64,000 bases of DNA from Streptomyces sp. NBC_01549 (GCF_026339955.1 NZ_JAPEPW010000004.1:372001-436000), one strand, 5' to 3'; shown: positions 26,715 through 34,589, counted from the first letter of the stretch. Notes: generated by a model not told the origin, from the letters alone. Translations and numbers: made by a program.

Positions 26715-26727
26715 GAGGGGGTCCTCA
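26715..26727. promoter_or_regulatory. Operator-like repeat 3 (GAGGGGGTCCTCA)
   Basis: Differs from repeats 1 and 2 only in its centre, lies 87 bp after repeat 2, and is just 15 bp before the TetR start codon, where bound repressor would block transcription or initiation. It suggests autoregulation. Confidence 0.55.
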
Positions 26728-26742
26728 TGTTAAGCTCGAGCC

Positions 26743-27438
26743 ATGAGCCCCCACCACGCCCCGTCCTCGAGGGAGACACCGGCGAAACCCCTGCGCCGTG
26801 ACGCACAGCGCAACCGGGACGCGATCGTGGCCGCCGCCCGCACGGCCTTCTCCGAGCAGGGTCTCGGGGCGTCCCTGGAGGGCGTCGCCCGCGAGGCCGG
26901 CGTCGCGATCGGCACGCTCTACCGCCACTTCCCCACCCGGCTCGACCTGGTCGAAACACTCTTCACCGCGAAGTACGCGGAACTGCTCACCGCCGCGGAA
27001 GAAGCCGCGGCCATGGACGACGCCTGGGAGGGGTTCTGCCGCTACCTGGAGAAACTCTGCAAGCTGCAGGCCTGCGACCGCGCCTTCAACGACCTGGTCT
27101 CGGCACGGCTGCCCCTTCACGTGGCCGGCCGCGAGATGTACGCACGCACCAAGGAACTCTGCATCCAGATCTTGCGCAACGCCCAGGAACAGGGTGTCCT
27201 GCGCGGCGACGTCACCGCGCAGGACATCGCCTTCGTGATCTGGTCCCAGGCCGGGATCATCCAGGCCACACGCACCATCGCCCCCCGAGCCTGGCGCCGC
27301 CACCTCCACCTGATGCTCAGCGCCTTCCGCACCGAGTGCGCCCACGAACTGCCCGAGCCTCCTCTGACCAGCCGGCAGGTCGACCAGACCCTCGTCACTC
27401 TCGAGTGCACCGAAGAGGACTGCCGCGAGCAGTCCTGA
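26743..27438 (+). CDS. TetR/AcrR-family transcriptional regulator
   Basis: A 231-residue dimeric repressor. The N-terminal HTH (about 22-68) contains NRDAIVAAARTAFSEQGLGA and VAREAGVAIGTLYRHFPTRL, the classic TetR recognition helix. The remainder is an all-helical ligand domain, and the last segment holds two Cys (LECTEEDCREQ) that could respond to redox or metal. ATG 26743 follows directly after three operator-like palindromes. The divergent neighbour encodes a secreted repeat protein; no efflux pump is adjacent. Downstream lies a row of gene remnants. Probable targets are itself and the divergent gene. Confidence 0.88.
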   Translation: MSPHHAPSSRETPAKPLRRDAQRNRDAIVAAARTAFSEQGLGASLEGVAREAGVAIGTLYRHFPTRLDLVETLFTAKYAELLTAAEEAAAMDDAWEGFCRYLEKLCKLQACDRAFNDLVSARLPLHVAGREMYARTKELCIQILRNAQEQGVLRGDVTAQDIAFVIWSQAGIIQATRTIAPRAWRRHLHLMLSAFRTECAHELPEPPLTSRQVDQTLVTLECTEEDCREQS

Positions 27439-27559
27439 CCACACCAGAGACGAGGCCGCGGACAACAGCTGCGCATCACACCGGACCGGCGCCCTCCAGC
27501 CTGCCGAGCAGGCGCGCCGCACCAGGCGGCTCGGCGCCATGCTGTCCGCGGTGACGTCC

Positions 27560-27972
27560 TGGACGCGCGGCAGATAGCGGGCGTGGGCAGGCAGGTTGTG
27601 GGCCTCCCGTGTACTGCTGGGGCGTGTGCGGCCGTCGGAGAGCAGGAGGGCTGAGTCCAGAAGGTCGGCGGGGTCGGCGTAGCCGTGGGCCGCAATATGG
27701 GCCGGCTCCGCGCTGGCAAGTGCACTCCGTACGGCAGCAGGGGTGGCCTTGAGCCTGGGCAGTGGGGGCACAGATTGCCAGGGGCCGTCGGCGAGGAGGT
27801 CGTGGTCGCGTTGCGCCAGTTCGGTGAGGAGGGGGGCGAGGAAGTACGCGTCGCGCTTTCCCGGCCTGCGGCCTGGCAGTGGACGGAGAAGAATTCCCGT
27901 CTCCGTGTCCAGGCCCCCGTCGAAGACGACGCGTAGGCGCTGGGACGCTGCCTCGATCTGCGAGCGGGACAG
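27560..27972 (-). pseudogene. CHAT-domain protein remnant
   Basis: The minus-strand frame encodes LSRSQIEAASQRLRVVFDGG, then DAYFLAPLLTELAQRDHD and AEPAHIAAHGYADPADLL followed by SALLLSDGR. The AHG motif and the layout match the caspase-like CHAT peptidase fold; the catalytic Cys that should follow is not present because the frame leaves the family after the DGR segment. No start or effector context survives. Confidence 0.5.
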
Positions 27973-27999
27973 CGGAATACGGTCCGTCCGAACTCTGGA

Positions 28000-28177
28000 T
28001 GCGCTGGTCAGGGGGGCAAGTGGCCCCAACTGCGACCGGGTCGTCGGCATCCGGCACACGATGCGGACGTTCATGCTCGGCGCCGTGGCCCGCCGCTTCA
28101 TGATCCCTGAGACCGATGCTCACCTCCGGCGCGAAGTCACCGACCTGCTCCGCGCTTTCCTCCCCGCTCAGCGGTAG
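28000..28177 (+). pseudogene. C-terminal fragment resembling a TetR ligand domain
   Basis: About 40 codons (IRHTMRTFMLGAVARRFMIP, then ETDAHLRREVTDLLRAFLPA) end in a proper stop but have no N-terminal part. The helical composition and ending resemble regulator C-termini; assignment is weak. Confidence 0.35.
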
Positions 28178-28520
28178 AGCCGAGGGCGCGCCCGGACGGT
28201 GCTATTCGCCCCAGACCTCAGCGGCGAGACCGGCGCGCCCAGGGGGCCGGCGGTCAGCTCGGCCACGGCCCGGCCGGTGACCGGTGCGAGGGTGATGCCG
28301 AGCATGGCGTGGCCGGTGGCCACGGCCAGGTTCGACCGTTCAGAGGCCGGCCCGATGACCGGGAGGCCGTCAGGCGTCATCGGGCGCATCCCCGACCATG
28401 GCCGTGCGCCCGGAGCGGGCGCGAAGGTCGGGAGGTAGTGGCGTGTCGAGGCGACGATGCCCCAGGCCCGGGTGTGGCTGATCGGGCGGCGCGCGCTGCC
28501 GAATTCCATGGTCCCGGCGG
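28168..28520 (-). pseudogene. D-amino-acid dehydrogenase/DAO-type oxidoreductase, C-terminal fragment
   Basis: Encodes RHYLPTFAPAPGARPWSGMR, PMTPDGLPVIGPASERSNLA and VATGHAMLGITLAPVTGRAV, the FAD-closing C-terminus of DadA-like enzymes (the substrate Arg lies in SGMRPMTPDG). The N-terminal FAD-binding half is missing and unrelated sequence precedes it. Confidence 0.65.
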
Positions 28521-28533
28521 CACGCAGGAAGTC

Positions 28534-28738
28534 CAACGGTGACCGAGCATCGATCGGTCCCGTATCGGACCAACCAGCGGCCCGTTTGGCGAACGCGTTC
28601 TCTGCCCGCCCGCTCAGCCGCGGCGGCGATGTGCTCGTTCTGGTGAATGGGGACGTAGACGTCATGGAAGGCATCGGCCAATTCGCTGGGCAGGGCAGAG
28701 GCCCTCGCGAAGTGCGTGTTCAGGATGAGGGCAACGTC
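28534..28738 (-). pseudogene. Unidentified gene fragment
   Basis: A coding-like segment (LPSELADAFHDVYVPIHQNE, then RVRQTGRWLVRYGTDRCSV) with no start or stop of its own, in a different frame from the adjacent oxidoreductase fragment. The family was not identified. Confidence 0.35.
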
Positions 28739-29071
28739 CTTGCCAGCCGAGTGCCGGTCCTCAGGTGCCTCCGGGCCTCGCCGACGACGGTGCAACTCGT
28801 CGTCGGGATACGGTTCCCCCTCGCGCGGAAGCGGCTCCCCTGGAGCCAACTGATGTAGCTGGAATGCGTGAACGAACAGCGATGTCGGTGACCCGGGAAG
28901 TCCTCCCGCCTCCCGTCCAGCTGGACACGGATGCGCCCGCGGTGCCGGCCAAGCCCGCGAAGAAGACGCCCTCCCGGAGGGCCTCCTCGAGGAACGCCGG
29001 GCGCGCGGGCGGCCGGACAGGTACGCCAGCGCGCTGACCTGCCGTGGTCGGGGTCGTGGTCGGGGCGGCGG
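28739..29071. other. Mostly unassigned; possible short basic ORF
   Basis: A plus-strand frame from ATG 28882 to 29037 would encode 51 residues, Ala/Pro/Lys/Arg-rich (DTDAPAVPAKPAKKTPSRRA), with no good ribosome site. It could be the tail of an older gene. Nothing else is recognised. Confidence 0.3.
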
Positions 29072-29368
29072 TCAGGGCGTGTCGCCGGAGTAGTAGAAGC
29101 GGCACATCACACCCGGGCCGGGCGTGCGCGGTTCATCTCGGTACGGGTCGTACAGGGCGCGGCCACCGGGCCATCGCGACAACTCGGTGGGCAGGGCGGC
29201 GCCCTCGTCGACTTCCTCCGGCCGCCAGCCGGTGATGTCCAGCAACAGTCCGTCCAACGGCCCGCCTACGAGCGCGGCGTAGGTCTGGTGCGGGAGGGGT
29301 CCAGGGTCGGGGTCGTCGTGGTCGTGGCCGTAGACCCGGCCGCGCAGCAGCTGCTCGTCTCCGTTCAT
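29072..29368 (-). CDS. Small hypothetical protein
   Basis: A 98-residue acidic protein starting MNGDEQLLRGRVYGHDHDDP and containing YAALVGGPLDGLLLDITGW and CRFYYSGDTP at the end. GGAAGG lies upstream of ATG 29368, while the open frame extends to 29437. The GGPLDG motif recalls small actinophage or plasmid-borne proteins. It lies beside a replication-relaxation remnant, suggesting that both came from one integrated element. Confidence 0.5.
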   Translation of the reverse strand: MNGDEQLLRGRVYGHDHDDPDPGPLPHQTYAALVGGPLDGLLLDITGWRPEEVDEGAALPTELSRWPGGRALYDPYRDEPRTPGPGVMCRFYYSGDTP

Positions 29369-29508
29369 CCGACCAGCCTTCCAGCCGCCACTGACATTGA
29401 TACTCGTAGGCGGTTCCGGCGGTCGTGGCTCGGCCACTTACTGACAACGCGGTTCTGCCCGGGACCACCGTGGCGCTGCCCGCGTTGCCGGCGGCAAGGC
29501 TTGCCCGG

Positions 29509-30079
29509 TCAGGTAGGCCAGCGTCCGAGCCAGCCGCCGGCCTTCCGCGCGGCCCACTCGGCTTCCGCTTCTTCCCGCGCCTCCTGCCGTTGCGCTTCGC
29601 GGGCTTCCGCGCGGCGGCGGGCGAGGGTGACGTCCCGGCGGGAGTTGCCGATCGCGTCCAGCAGCCGCTCGCGGTGGTCGCGGCCGAAACGCCGGAACGC
29701 GGGCCCGGCCGGGCCGTGCTCGCGCAGCAGCTCCGGCGTGGTCGCCACGATCGGGATGCGGCCGTCGTAGGAGCGGAAGCTCTCCAAGTGCTGTCGGCTG
29801 CCTTGCCCGTGCCAGCGGGTGAGATCGGCGACCTTCGCCGTCTGGCTCTTGGCGGAATACTTGCCGACCTGGTGGAAGACGAGCAGAACCGGCGGGTGCA
29901 CACGCTCGTGTCCCTCCCGCTCGGGTGGGACCAGTGCCCTTCACCAGGAGCGCGACCTCGGTGGCACAGGAGCTGATGGTGCCGATCCCTTCGGGGGCGT
30001 CGACGGCGGCCTGCACGGCGCCGCCTGCCCAGTCGTCCATGTCTTGAGGAACGACTCGATTGATGCGCCTGCCAGGCAC
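29509..30079 (-). pseudogene. Replication-relaxation family protein remnant
   Basis: A frame ending at 29509 reads VLLVFHQVGKYSAKSQTAKV, VADLTRWHGQGSRQHLESFR and RIPIVATTPELLREHGPAGP, followed by a charged coiled coil. An upstream segment in another frame (INRVVPQDMDDWAGGAVQAA, then CATEVALLVKG) probably belongs to the same gene, separated by a frameshift. Such proteins occur in Streptomyces plasmids and integrative elements. Confidence 0.45.
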
Positions 30080-30115
30080 GACACAGAGCGCTGAACGCCC
30101 CTGGCGGCGTGCGGG

Positions 30116-30808
30116 TCAGCCGCCCTGACCGGCGCTTCCGACCGGGCCGACCTTCACCGGGGAGCCGGAGCCGTCCGTGACGGGCAGCGTGGCGGCGCCC
30201 GGCCAGTTGAGGGTGACCGACTTCGTCTCGTCCGGCGGGGTCACCACCAGCCCGGTGACGCGGACGCCGGAGCCGCCCGACTTGTTGAACGGGTAGTTGA
30301 CGGGGAAGTACGTCGACTTCCCGTTCTTGAGGACGGCCGAGCCGGCCTGCTGGCCGGTGCGCTTCGCGGACAGCGATCCCGCGCTGGTCTTCAGGTCGAC
30401 GCCCGCGTAGCCGGAGATCGTGCAGTCCCGGCCGCTGTGGTTCGTCAGGGTGACCACGACGGTGCCGTCGGGGTCGCCGTCGATGGTGCCGTCCTGCGCC
30501 GTGATCTTCAGGTCGTCGGTGCGGCACTTACCGACCTTGGCGTTCGCGTTGGAGCCGGTCCCGGCAGCCGTACCCGTCCCGCCGGAGCTCGTTGCGGAGC
30601 TCGTCCCGGCGGAGTCCTGCGCGCCGCCCCGGTCCGAACTGCCCGAGTCCGAACCGCCGCCCGAGGGCGACGCCGTGGCCCCGGACGACCCGGTGGACGT
30701 GGACGACGGATCGCTCTGTCCCGTGCCGGCGTCGTCGTTCTGGCAGGCCGTGAGCGAGAGACCGGCGGCGACGGCCAGGGCGGCGAAGGTGAGCTTGTGA
30801 ACGCGCAT
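30116..30808 (-). CDS. DUF4232 lipoprotein
   Basis: A 230-residue exported lipoprotein. The signal peptide MRVHKLTFAALAVAAGLSLT is followed by the lipobox LTAC with Cys22 as the lipid anchor. A Ser/Gly/Thr-rich linker (about 25-88) spans the cell wall, and a DUF4232 beta-sandwich (about 92-215) contains CRTDDLKITAQDG, VVVTLTNHSGRDCTISGYAG and NWPGAATLPVTDG, with a probable disulfide between the two Cys of the domain. GAGGAAG precedes ATG 30808. The domain function is unknown; such proteins are abundant at Streptomyces cell surfaces. Confidence 0.85.
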   Translation of the reverse strand: MRVHKLTFAALAVAAGLSLTACQNDDAGTGQSDPSSTSTGSSGATASPSGGGSDSGSSDRGGAQDSAGTSSATSSGGTGTAAGTGSNANAKVGKCRTDDLKITAQDGTIDGDPDGTVVVTLTNHSGRDCTISGYAGVDLKTSAGSLSAKRTGQQAGSAVLKNGKSTYFPVNYPFNKSGGSGVRVTGLVVTPPDETKSVTLNWPGAATLPVTDGSGSPVKVGPVGSAGQGG

Positions 30809-31119
30809 CGTTTCTTCCTCAGGATCGGTTGGCAGTGTCGGCCGCTCGATACGGGTCGGTACGAGCGAGCGTTTCCGACCAACAGGACCGGCCCGGCCCG
30901 GTGGACCGTTCCATACGGTCACCTCATAAGACATCCCTGTTACACGCACAGCCAGGCACAACGCACGCCATCACCGGGCAGACCGCGCCGGAACGCGCCG
31001 CCGGCCAGCCGGGACGGCGGTTCCCGCCACCGTCGCGCACCTGTTCGCAGCCGCCGCCCGTTGGGACAGACCCGTAACCCGACGGACCACAACCGATCGC
31101 CTGCCCTCCTCATCCCGCT
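30809..31119. other. Intergenic, promoter side of the lipoprotein gene
   Basis: No coding signal is supported. It should contain the lipoprotein promoter on the minus strand, but no clear -10/-35 pair was identified. Confidence 0.35.
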
Positions 31120-31405
31120 CCGCTCGCTCACGGGAGCAGCCGGGCCGCAAGACCTGGACTTCGCCGGGCGCCCCTGCCAGGTCAAGGCCAAGGGCGCCCG
31201 GACCAAGGCCCGCCGTAGGGGCCAGGCCCGCGAGGACTTCGTACTGGAAACGGTCTACTGGGACGCCGGCACCGCCCGTCTACTGCCCCGCCTCCTCAAC
31301 GGCCGTACGCGGGGCCGGTGTTCGTGACTCACCGGCGGCCTGGCTCCGGCAACGTCGTCAGTCCCCGGGACGTGGGGCCGGACACCGGCCTCGCCCGTCC
31401 TCGTC
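31120..31405 (+). pseudogene. Tyrosine recombinase (integrase) remnant
   Basis: One frame encodes PQDLDFAGRPCQVKAKGART and REDFVLETVYWDAGTARLLP, then RLLNGRTRG and a stop at 31327. The continuation FVTHRRPGSGNVVSPRDVGP lies in a second frame starting at about 31318. This matches a Streptomyces integrase-like family around the first catalytic Arg region; the C-terminal HxxR and Tyr parts are lost. Confidence 0.55.
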
Positions 31406-31580
31406 GTGGACGTCGAAGCCGTCCGCACGCAGCTGGTTCACCGCGGCGTCCGTGTACCGCGTACCGCGGCGTCGGTGTACCGCGTGCAGACGGCGGTAGC
31501 CGGGTTCGTCGGCCAGGCGCAGGATGTGCAGGGACTTGGCGATCCGCCCGTAGTGCGCTCCCTACTCAGACGGAACGCGC
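31405..31580 (-). pseudogene. Tn3-family transposase remnant
   Basis: The minus strand reads YGRIAKSLHILRLADEPGYR, then TRYTDAAVNQLRADGFDVHD, two C-terminal segments of Tn3-type transposases with the intervening region deleted. At the junction a segment of about 21 bp (CGGTACACCGACGCCGCGGT) is repeated once with small changes. Confidence 0.55.
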
Positions 31581-31639
31581 CTCGCACATAAGTACGCGCC
31601 CCGATGCCCGTGGCGGGCGGCGCTGATGAAGTGGCTCTC

Positions 31640-31948
31640 ATGACGACGCAGAACGCCGCGCCTCAGCGCCGAGCAGACCACCCGACCTGGTGGAGGGTCC
31701 CCCTGGTGGCATCCGCGCTCGGCCTGCCGGTCCTCGCCCTGGAGTACAGCGCGATCCGGGCGCACGCAGGCATGGGCCAATACGGGGCGGTTCTCTACTG
31801 GACCCTCGCACTGTTCGCCGTGGCCTGGGCCCTGCCCCACCGCCGCTCGTTCAGAACCTTCCGCGTCCTGGCGAGTGGAGCGGCACTGATGATCACACTT
31901 CTGCCGGTGACGCTCCTGCTGCTACTGGGCGTGATGCTGGCCGGCTGA
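31640..31948 (+). CDS. Small membrane protein with three predicted helices
   Basis: A 102-residue protein with a polar N-terminus and three hydrophobic segments (about 21-37, 47-66 and 75-100), the last ending LLPVTLLLLLGVMLAG. Basic HRRSFRTFR between the second and third helices suggests orientation. ATG 31640 has GAAG and TGG just upstream, only a weak ribosome site. Family unknown. It is flanked by transposon debris but looks intact. Confidence 0.5.
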   Translation: MTTQNAAPQRRADHPTWWRVPLVASALGLPVLALEYSAIRAHAGMGQYGAVLYWTLALFAVAWALPHRRSFRTFRVLASGAALMITLLPVTLLLLLGVMLAG

Positions 31949-32065
31949 CGCGTACGCCGCGAATTCCGTCCAGGCGGTCGAAGGGCGGGCGGAGAAGACG
32001 CCCACCACCGAGCCGACGGCCTTGCCGTTCTTGTCGCAGAACTCGTACCTGATGTCGTACGCCAT
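31922..32065 (-). CDS. Possible 47-residue ORF, or fragment
   Basis: MAYDIRYEFCDKNGKAVGSV and VGVFSARPSTAWTEFAAYAS read like the end of a real protein. There is no strong ribosome site and the frame overlaps the tail of the membrane-protein gene, so it may be a relic. Confidence 0.25.
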   Translation of the reverse strand: MAYDIRYEFCDKNGKAVGSVVGVFSARPSTAWTEFAAYASAGQHHAQ

Positions 32066-32220
32066 CGAGATCGCGGTACGTCGGTCATACGTCGGTCTGG
32101 AGAGCTGCTCGATAGGTGTCGCCTGATGGAGCTCTCTGTCGCTCGGAGCCTTGGCGTGCGGGGACGAGTCGCTGGGGGCCACGGCCGACCGCTGCACGCC
32201 GCCCGCTACCATCCCTTCGC

Positions 32221-33054
32221 ATGACGAGTCGGGGGTGGCGGCTGGGTACCGTGGTGGTGCTGGCGGCGATCTGTGCCGCCGGTCCGGAACGCCCGGAGGT
32301 CATCCGCACGGCGTCGGACCTCGGCCCCCTCCCGGCCGACCGCTACGACTACACGCCGCAGGACTACCAGCGATCGCAGCGGGCATCGGCGTTGCTGATC
32401 CGGCAGTGCATGGCGGAGCGCGGCCACCCGGACTTCCCGCTCGACCCCCGCTACCCCGGCAGTACCGTCGTCGCCACCGCAGTCAGCACCGACTACGGCG
32501 TCCTGGATCTCGCCGCCGCCCGCCGCTGGGGTTACGGCTGGGACCCGGAAAAGCCCCTGGCCCTCCGGCCGAAGGGCCGACGGATGACCAACGCCGAGTA
32601 TGCGGACTTCCCCGCCTGCAGCGCCGAGGCGAGCCGGCGGCTGATGCGCGGCATCGACCTCAAGCGGGACTGGCTCTACGCAAGCACAAGGGCGATGGAG
32701 GTCGACAAGGCGGTCAAGCGCGACCCACGCCTCCGCGCGGCGTGGGATGTGTGGTCCCGCTGTGTGGCAGAACAAGGATTCACGCGCTATCCCGACCCCG
32801 TCGCGGCGTACACGGACACCGCCTGGCAGCGGGGCGGTGACGGCAACACCCGGCATACGCAGCGGGAGCGGGCCACCGCCGTCGCGGACGTCACCTGCAA
32901 GCGCCGCCACCATACGGCCGAACTCTGGCACGCGGCACGGGCGCAGAAGCAAGCCGTGGACATCACACGGCACCGCGACCGCTACGCCGCCGGGCTGCAG
33001 GCACTACGGACGTACCGGGCCACCATCGCCGAGGTGCTGCGGAAACTCGGCTAA
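32221..33054 (+). CDS. Secreted hypothetical protein
   Basis: A 277-residue protein. Residues 1-22 form a short signal-like segment (RGWRLGTVVVLAAICAAG); its Cys is not in a canonical lipobox. The mature part contains YDYTPQDYQRSQRASALLIR, a conserved-looking CMAERGHPDFPLDPRY, a Cys near SAEAS, and VWSRCVAEQGFTRYPDPVAA, repeating the theme of Cys plus aromatic-Pro as in Streptomyces exported proteins that follow two-component systems. It contains about five cysteines, suggesting disulfides. The frame is open to 32116, but ATG 32221 gives the signal peptide. Its stop codon TAA coincides with the left end of a MITE, so the native C-terminus may have been altered. Confidence 0.6.
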   Translation: MTSRGWRLGTVVVLAAICAAGPERPEVIRTASDLGPLPADRYDYTPQDYQRSQRASALLIRQCMAERGHPDFPLDPRYPGSTVVATAVSTDYGVLDLAAARRWGYGWDPEKPLALRPKGRRMTNAEYADFPACSAEASRRLMRGIDLKRDWLYASTRAMEVDKAVKRDPRLRAAWDVWSRCVAEQGFTRYPDPVAAYTDTAWQRGGDGNTRHTQRERATAVADVTCKRRHHTAELWHAARAQKQAVDITRHRDRYAAGLQALRTYRATIAEVLRKLG

Positions 33055-33217
33055 GGGCTGTCCCGTAATCCCCGGTGGATCAGCGCGCGGCGTCAGATGC
33101 GGTGCATCGCAAGGCGGAGGGTCGTCCTCATACTGGGCGTATTCGGGCGATCCGACAACGCGGCGAGGTGCCGTAGCTGTCGTCGTGCGCCCGCCGGGGA
33201 TTACGCGACAGCCCTTA
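33053..33217. mobile_element. MITE of about 165 bp with terminal inverted repeats
   Basis: The left end AAGGGCTGTCCCGTAATCCC is matched by the complement of the right end GGGATTACGCGACAGCCCTT with one mismatch, and the match extends through CCGG. It is non-coding and is flanked by CTAA and TTAG, consistent with IS5-type YTAR target preference. The left end supplies the TAA stop of the preceding gene. From memory, similar elements recur in Streptomyces genomes; a family member elsewhere must supply the transposase. Confidence 0.75.
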
Positions 33218-33230
33218 GGGTCTGTTTCAA
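33216..33230 (+). repeat. IS-like terminal inverted repeat, left copy
   Basis: TAGGGTCTGTTTCAA matches the complement of 34052-34066 (TAGGTCCTGTTTCAA) at 13 of 15 positions. It directly abuts the MITE and precedes an IS5 transposase fragment. Confidence 0.55.
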
Positions 33231-33248
33231 AGTGGATCAAGGTCTGCC

Positions 33249-33560
33249 GTGATCCACGTCACCGTCGGCCAGCGGCACGACAGTCCCCAGTTCCAGTCGG
33301 TGCTGCAACGCATCCGAGTACCGCGCGCGAGCGTCGGCAGGCCACGCTGCCGGCCGGACCGGGTGCGGGCCGACAGGGCATACAGTTCCCGAGCGAACCG
33401 GGACTGCCTGCGCAGACGGGAAATCCGCTGCACGATTCCGGAGAAGGCGGACCAGATCCGCAACCGGAAGAAGCTGGGCGCGCGTGGCGGCCGTCCGCCG
33501 AAGTTCGCCAAGGCCGACTACCGCGAGCGCCACGCGGTCGAGTTGGGAAAGCGCGTATCG
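33249..33560 (+). pseudogene. IS5-family transposase, C-terminal fragment
   Basis: Encodes VIHVTVGQRHDSPQFQSVLQ, RVRADRAYSSRANRDCLRRR and IRCTIPEKADQIRNRKKLGA, then RYRERHAVEL-like residues (ADYRERHAVELGK) where the catalytic Glu would lie. The N-terminal part and the end are missing. A family-matched N-terminal fragment is at 23143-23424. Confidence 0.65.
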
Positions 33561-33592
33561 CTGCGGCTCACCGGGCATCTAGCCTGTGGCGC

Positions 33593-34030
33593 ATGCATCA
33601 GCCCCGAAGGCGTGACCGGCGCCTGGCTCGCCGTGTGCCGCCGGAGCCGGCCCGGCGTCAGACTTCACAGCTCACTGTCGCGGGGGCTGATGTCGTGGTG
33701 GTTGGCTACTTCTCCGCGAAAGAGAAGGACTCCGTAACGCTCATGGCGTCGGCAGCCGCAGAACTGGCAGCGCGCGGCGCTCGGGTCGTCGGGCAGATCG
33801 TGCAACGACGGGGTGTCTCGGACGGCGGGGTCCAAAAGATGGGCCTGCCCTATTCCTCGCGGACGCTGCTGAGCTACGGAAAGGTCCGTGAGGTGGCTCA
33901 GGCCTGCGAGCAGGCCAACGCCGACGCAGTGATCTTCGTTGCCTCTTTGACCGAGCGCCAGCGCCACGCGCTGACAACGCTACTCGGATGCCCCGCTGTG
34001 AGTCTTCCCCACATCCTTGCTGCCGACTGA
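33593..34030 (+). CDS. Stand-alone HflX N-terminal-domain protein
   Basis: A 145-residue protein. After a basic leader (HQPRRRDRRLARRV) it contains GADVVVVGYFSAKEKDSVTL, LAARGARVVGQIVQRRGVSD, then SYGKVREVAQACEQANADAV and IFVASLTERQRHALTTLLGC. This is the nucleotide-sensing N-terminal domain of the ribosome-associated GTPase HflX, where QRR and SGK-like motifs are conserved, but there is no GTPase domain. The start is uncertain (ATG 33593 or an internal GTG). It lies between a truncated IS5 transposase and an inverted-repeat end, so it may be captured cargo. A role as an HflX decoy or ribosome-binding modulator would be speculative. Confidence 0.55.
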   Translation: MHQPRRRDRRLARRVPPEPARRQTSQLTVAGADVVVVGYFSAKEKDSVTLMASAAAELAARGARVVGQIVQRRGVSDGGVQKMGLPYSSRTLLSYGKVREVAQACEQANADAVIFVASLTERQRHALTTLLGCPAVSLPHILAAD

Positions 34031-34051
34031 CCACTCACTCGAAGCGCGCTG

Positions 34052-34066
34052 TTGAAACAGGACCTA
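34052..34066 (-). repeat. IS-like terminal inverted repeat, right copy
   Basis: TTGAAACAGGACCTA is the inverted partner of 33216-33230. Together the two ends would delimit an 851-bp unit containing the transposase fragment and the HflX-domain gene. Confidence 0.5.
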
Positions 34067-34094
34067 GAAGAGACCTAGAAGAGACCTAGAAGAG
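34062..34094. repeat. Three perfect 11-bp tandem repeats
   Basis: ACCTAGAAGAG occurs three times without interruption, overlapping the end of the right IS-like repeat and the 3' end of the next minus-strand gene. It may have grown from a target duplication by slippage. Confidence 0.7.
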
Positions 34095-34589
34095 GTCGGC
34101 CGACCTGTCCTGCGTGAGGCTCTCGAGGATCGTGCGCATCCACGGGCTGCGAACGGCTGGTATCCGGACCAACGTGTGCTGGAACGTTCCCCGGTCGGCC
34201 CGGAACAGGTAGTTGGGGTGCGGCGGGAGCGGGTCGTCGCGGAGGACGTCCTGGGGTATGCCGCCCGACGCGGGAACCGGCAAGTACGGCTGGGGAGAGG
34301 CCAACCACAGCCACACCCCCAGCGGCAGCGGCACCGGGTATGCCGATGCAGCCGGGCCGACCGGGGTCCAGGTCTGACCTGTCTGCGGATGAACCGGTAC
34401 CAGGAGGATGTCGACGCCCGCGTCGGGAGCGGGCCGTCCAGGTCCAGCCAGGACGGCGCGCCGCGTTGGCGGGCCCGCGGGCAGCAGGGCGTCGAGCGCG
34501 CGTTGGAACACGTCCGCGGTCAGACCGCCCGGGACCTTCACCGGCTGCCCTTTGGAGGCCGCCAGTAGGTGGGCGAGCGCCTGGAACAA
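34086..34589 (-). CDS. Hypothetical protein, possibly 5'-frameshifted
   Basis: A 167-residue frame starting MFQALAHLLAASKGQPVKVP, with a Pro-rich middle (VHPQTGQTWTPVGPAASAYP) and ending MRTILESLTQDRSADLF. Just upstream in another frame, about 34600-34720 reads YRWRDEYEGDPEDQRILARM, then ETPWWKRPMVLIGGVIAVVV, which looks like the juxtamembrane segment and membrane helix of the same gene. A one-base shift near 34600 would join them into a membrane-anchored protein. Either the gene is broken or the sequence has an error. Its C-terminal codons lie in the 11-bp repeat region. Family unknown. Confidence 0.5.
   Translation of the reverse strand: MFQALAHLLAASKGQPVKVPGGLTADVFQRALDALLPAGPPTRRAVLAGPGRPAPDAGVDILLVPVHPQTGQTWTPVGPAASAYPVPLPLGVWLWLASPQPYLPVPASGGIPQDVLRDDPLPPHPNYLFRADRGTFQHTLVRIPAVRSPWMRTILESLTQDRSADLF

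Noticed and set aside
26592..26727. Repeats considered as a CRISPR-like array
   Set aside because: The units are 13 bp, the spacings are unequal (36 and 87 bp from start to start) and no cas genes are present; an operator set fits better.
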